Positions 46,222-46,688 of a DNA stretch of 46,688 bases are shown piece after piece. The stretch's first letter is position 1, and each line of letters starts with the position of its first letter. The stretch is taken from the NCBI GenBank assembly GCA_012728755.1, contig JAAYEL010000090.1:1-46688 (forward strand), read 5' to 3'. The notes beneath the pieces are model-generated. The model was given only the letters and a program-made list of their open reading frames with translations, was not told the origin of the DNA and searched no databases. Made by a program: the position numbers and the translations under genes. This DNA comes from Tissierellia bacterium. GTDB taxonomy: Bacteria > Bacillota > Clostridia > Tissierellales > Peptoniphilaceae.

Positions 46222-46375
46222 CTTTTCGAGTCCAAATTTTTCGAGAGCTCGGTCCTCAGGGCGAGGCTTGTTAGATAAGTAAAAAGTTCGCTGTTAATAT
46301 ATTTAGCAGCGAACTTTTTTTATCTAATCGTCGCCTCATCCCTTGCGGAGGCTTCGAAAAATTTGTCTCGAAAAG
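46222..46375. repeat. Long inverted-repeat element, copy B
   Basis: A 154-bp counterpart of 24435-24597. The outer arms are CTTTTCGAG (46222-46230) and CTCGAAAAG (46367-46375). Inner arms are AAATTTTTCGAG and TTCGAAAAATTT. The GGTCCTCAGGGCGAGGC block is identical to copy A, and the right half from ATCGTCGCCTC to the end is almost identical. It starts 3 bp after the dnaJ stop codon. Confidence 0.8.
46281..46321 (+). terminator. dnaJ terminator (centre of repeat copy B)
   Basis: AAAAAGTTCGCTG (46281-46293) pairs with CAGCGAACTTTTT (46307-46319), followed by more T. The stem is a perfect 13 bp and works in either direction. Confidence 0.85.
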
Positions 46376-46492
46376 TATGGGGTTGGGTGTATGGACTAGG
46401 TTGGTGGTCGCTTTATTAATGAAGCTTCTTGTCTGCGGATTCCTCGCTTCGGACTTTTTGAGAAAAAGTATATGGGGTTGGGTGTATGGACT
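46376..46492. repeat. Tail repeat after copy B
   Basis: A 22-bp sequence beginning TATGGGGTTGGG and ending ATGGACT occurs identically at 46376-46397 and 46471-46492. The first abuts the palindrome; the second is preceded by the mini-hairpin CTTTTTGAGAAAAAG. The order mirrors the region after copy A. No gene is seen from 46220 to the window end. Confidence 0.65.
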
Positions 46493-46533
46493 GTGTTGGT
46501 GGAGTATGGGAATAGTGAAGGGCTAGGTTGTAG

Positions 46534-46575
46534 GGAAGGATGTGAGATATCGCGAAGCGATATCTTCCTTTTTAG
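46534..46575 (+). terminator. Hairpin with T-run near the right edge
   Basis: AGATATCGC (46545-46553), loop GAA, GCGATATCT (46557-46565), then TCCTTTTT. A possible second terminator behind dnaJ. Confidence 0.6.
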
Positions 46576-46583
46576 GTAAATAT

Positions 46584-46611
46584 GGAGGCTTGCTTCGCAA
46601 GCTCCTATTTT
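46584..46611. terminator. GCTTGC-type hairpin near the right edge
   Basis: GGAGGCTTGC (46584-46593), loop TTC, GCAAGCTCC (46597-46605), then TATTTTTAA. It is the third example of the GCTTGC hairpin in the window, after 67-83 and 24769-24783. Confidence 0.5.
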
Positions 46612-46634
46612 TAATGCTATTGAGTGGTGCCAAC

Positions 46635-46671
46635 CCCCCCAAGAAGCCCAAAATAGTGGAAACTTGGGGGG
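46635..46671. repeat. GC-rich palindrome at the window edge
   Basis: CCCCCCAAG (46635-46643), a 19-base loop, CTTGGGGGG (46663-46671). The loop core CCCAAAATAGTGGAAA resembles the loop of unit 4 of the 31-kb array (CCCTAAAAGTGGAGA), while the arms differ. The window may cut through a second such array. Confidence 0.5.
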
Positions 46672-46688
46672 TGAAAATACGCCCCACA

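Overview
The window is a gene-dense, AT-rich stretch of bacterial chromosome with short intergenic gaps, strong Shine-Dalgarno sites, many intrinsic terminators, a T-box leader and a CIRCE/HrcA heat-shock operon. These point to a low-GC Gram-positive (Firmicutes). A formate-tetrahydrofolate ligase, an ATP synthase c subunit with a complete sodium-binding signature, and the gene content suggest a strict anaerobe, possibly of the Tissierellia/Peptoniphilaceae type. That placement is inference; there is no rRNA here to test it.

Layout. 1-5.2 kb: a small sigma-region-4-like protein, a degenerate AlaX-like protein (minus strand), comEC, a small zinc-ribbon protein, a probable minus-strand small RNA, and two small membrane-anchored proteins. 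5.2-9.9 kb: an OmpR-type response regulator followed directly by an FtsX-type permease, then an overlapping pair made of a CPBP membrane protease and a permuted papain-fold hydrolase. 10-17.4 kb: rodA (minus), nth, T-box-controlled ileS of the type 2 class, a DtxR/MntR-family regulator, and fhs. 17.5-24.4 kb: a complete ATP synthase operon, atpZ-atpI-like-atpB-E-F-H-A-G-D-C. 24.8-28.9 kb (minus): a lipoprotein/ABC ATPase/ABC permease operon. 29.1-31.1 kb: a membrane protein, a small Cro/CI-type regulator and a one-TM protein behind an operator-rich promoter. 31.5-34.1 kb (minus): a Tim44-like zinc-ribbon protein, holA and rpsT. 34.3-46.2 kb: two tandem signal peptidases, lepA, hemW, an MBOAT/DHHW surface-polysaccharide acetylation pair, hrcA-grpE-dnaK, and a separately transcribed dnaJ.

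The order holA-rpsT-lepA-hemW-hrcA-grpE-dnaK-dnaJ is a conserved Firmicutes block. comEC, which usually sits beside holA, lies about 28 kb away, and the intervening material includes the ATP synthase operon and several transport and regulatory modules.

The least ordinary signals are mostly non-coding. They are: a four-unit array of imperfect palindromes with a 55-bp period (31162-31378), with a possible relative at the right edge of the window; a long inverted-repeat element present twice, after atpC and after dnaJ, each copy followed by a degenerate shortened version; an unidentified terminator-ended small RNA; and an inverted repeat that encloses the ribosome binding site of the CPBP protease gene. 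Among proteins, the isoleucyl-tRNA synthetase carries a swapped class I signature (GIHH in place of HIGH), which predicts very high mupirocin resistance. No CRISPR array, transposase, rRNA or tRNA gene was seen.
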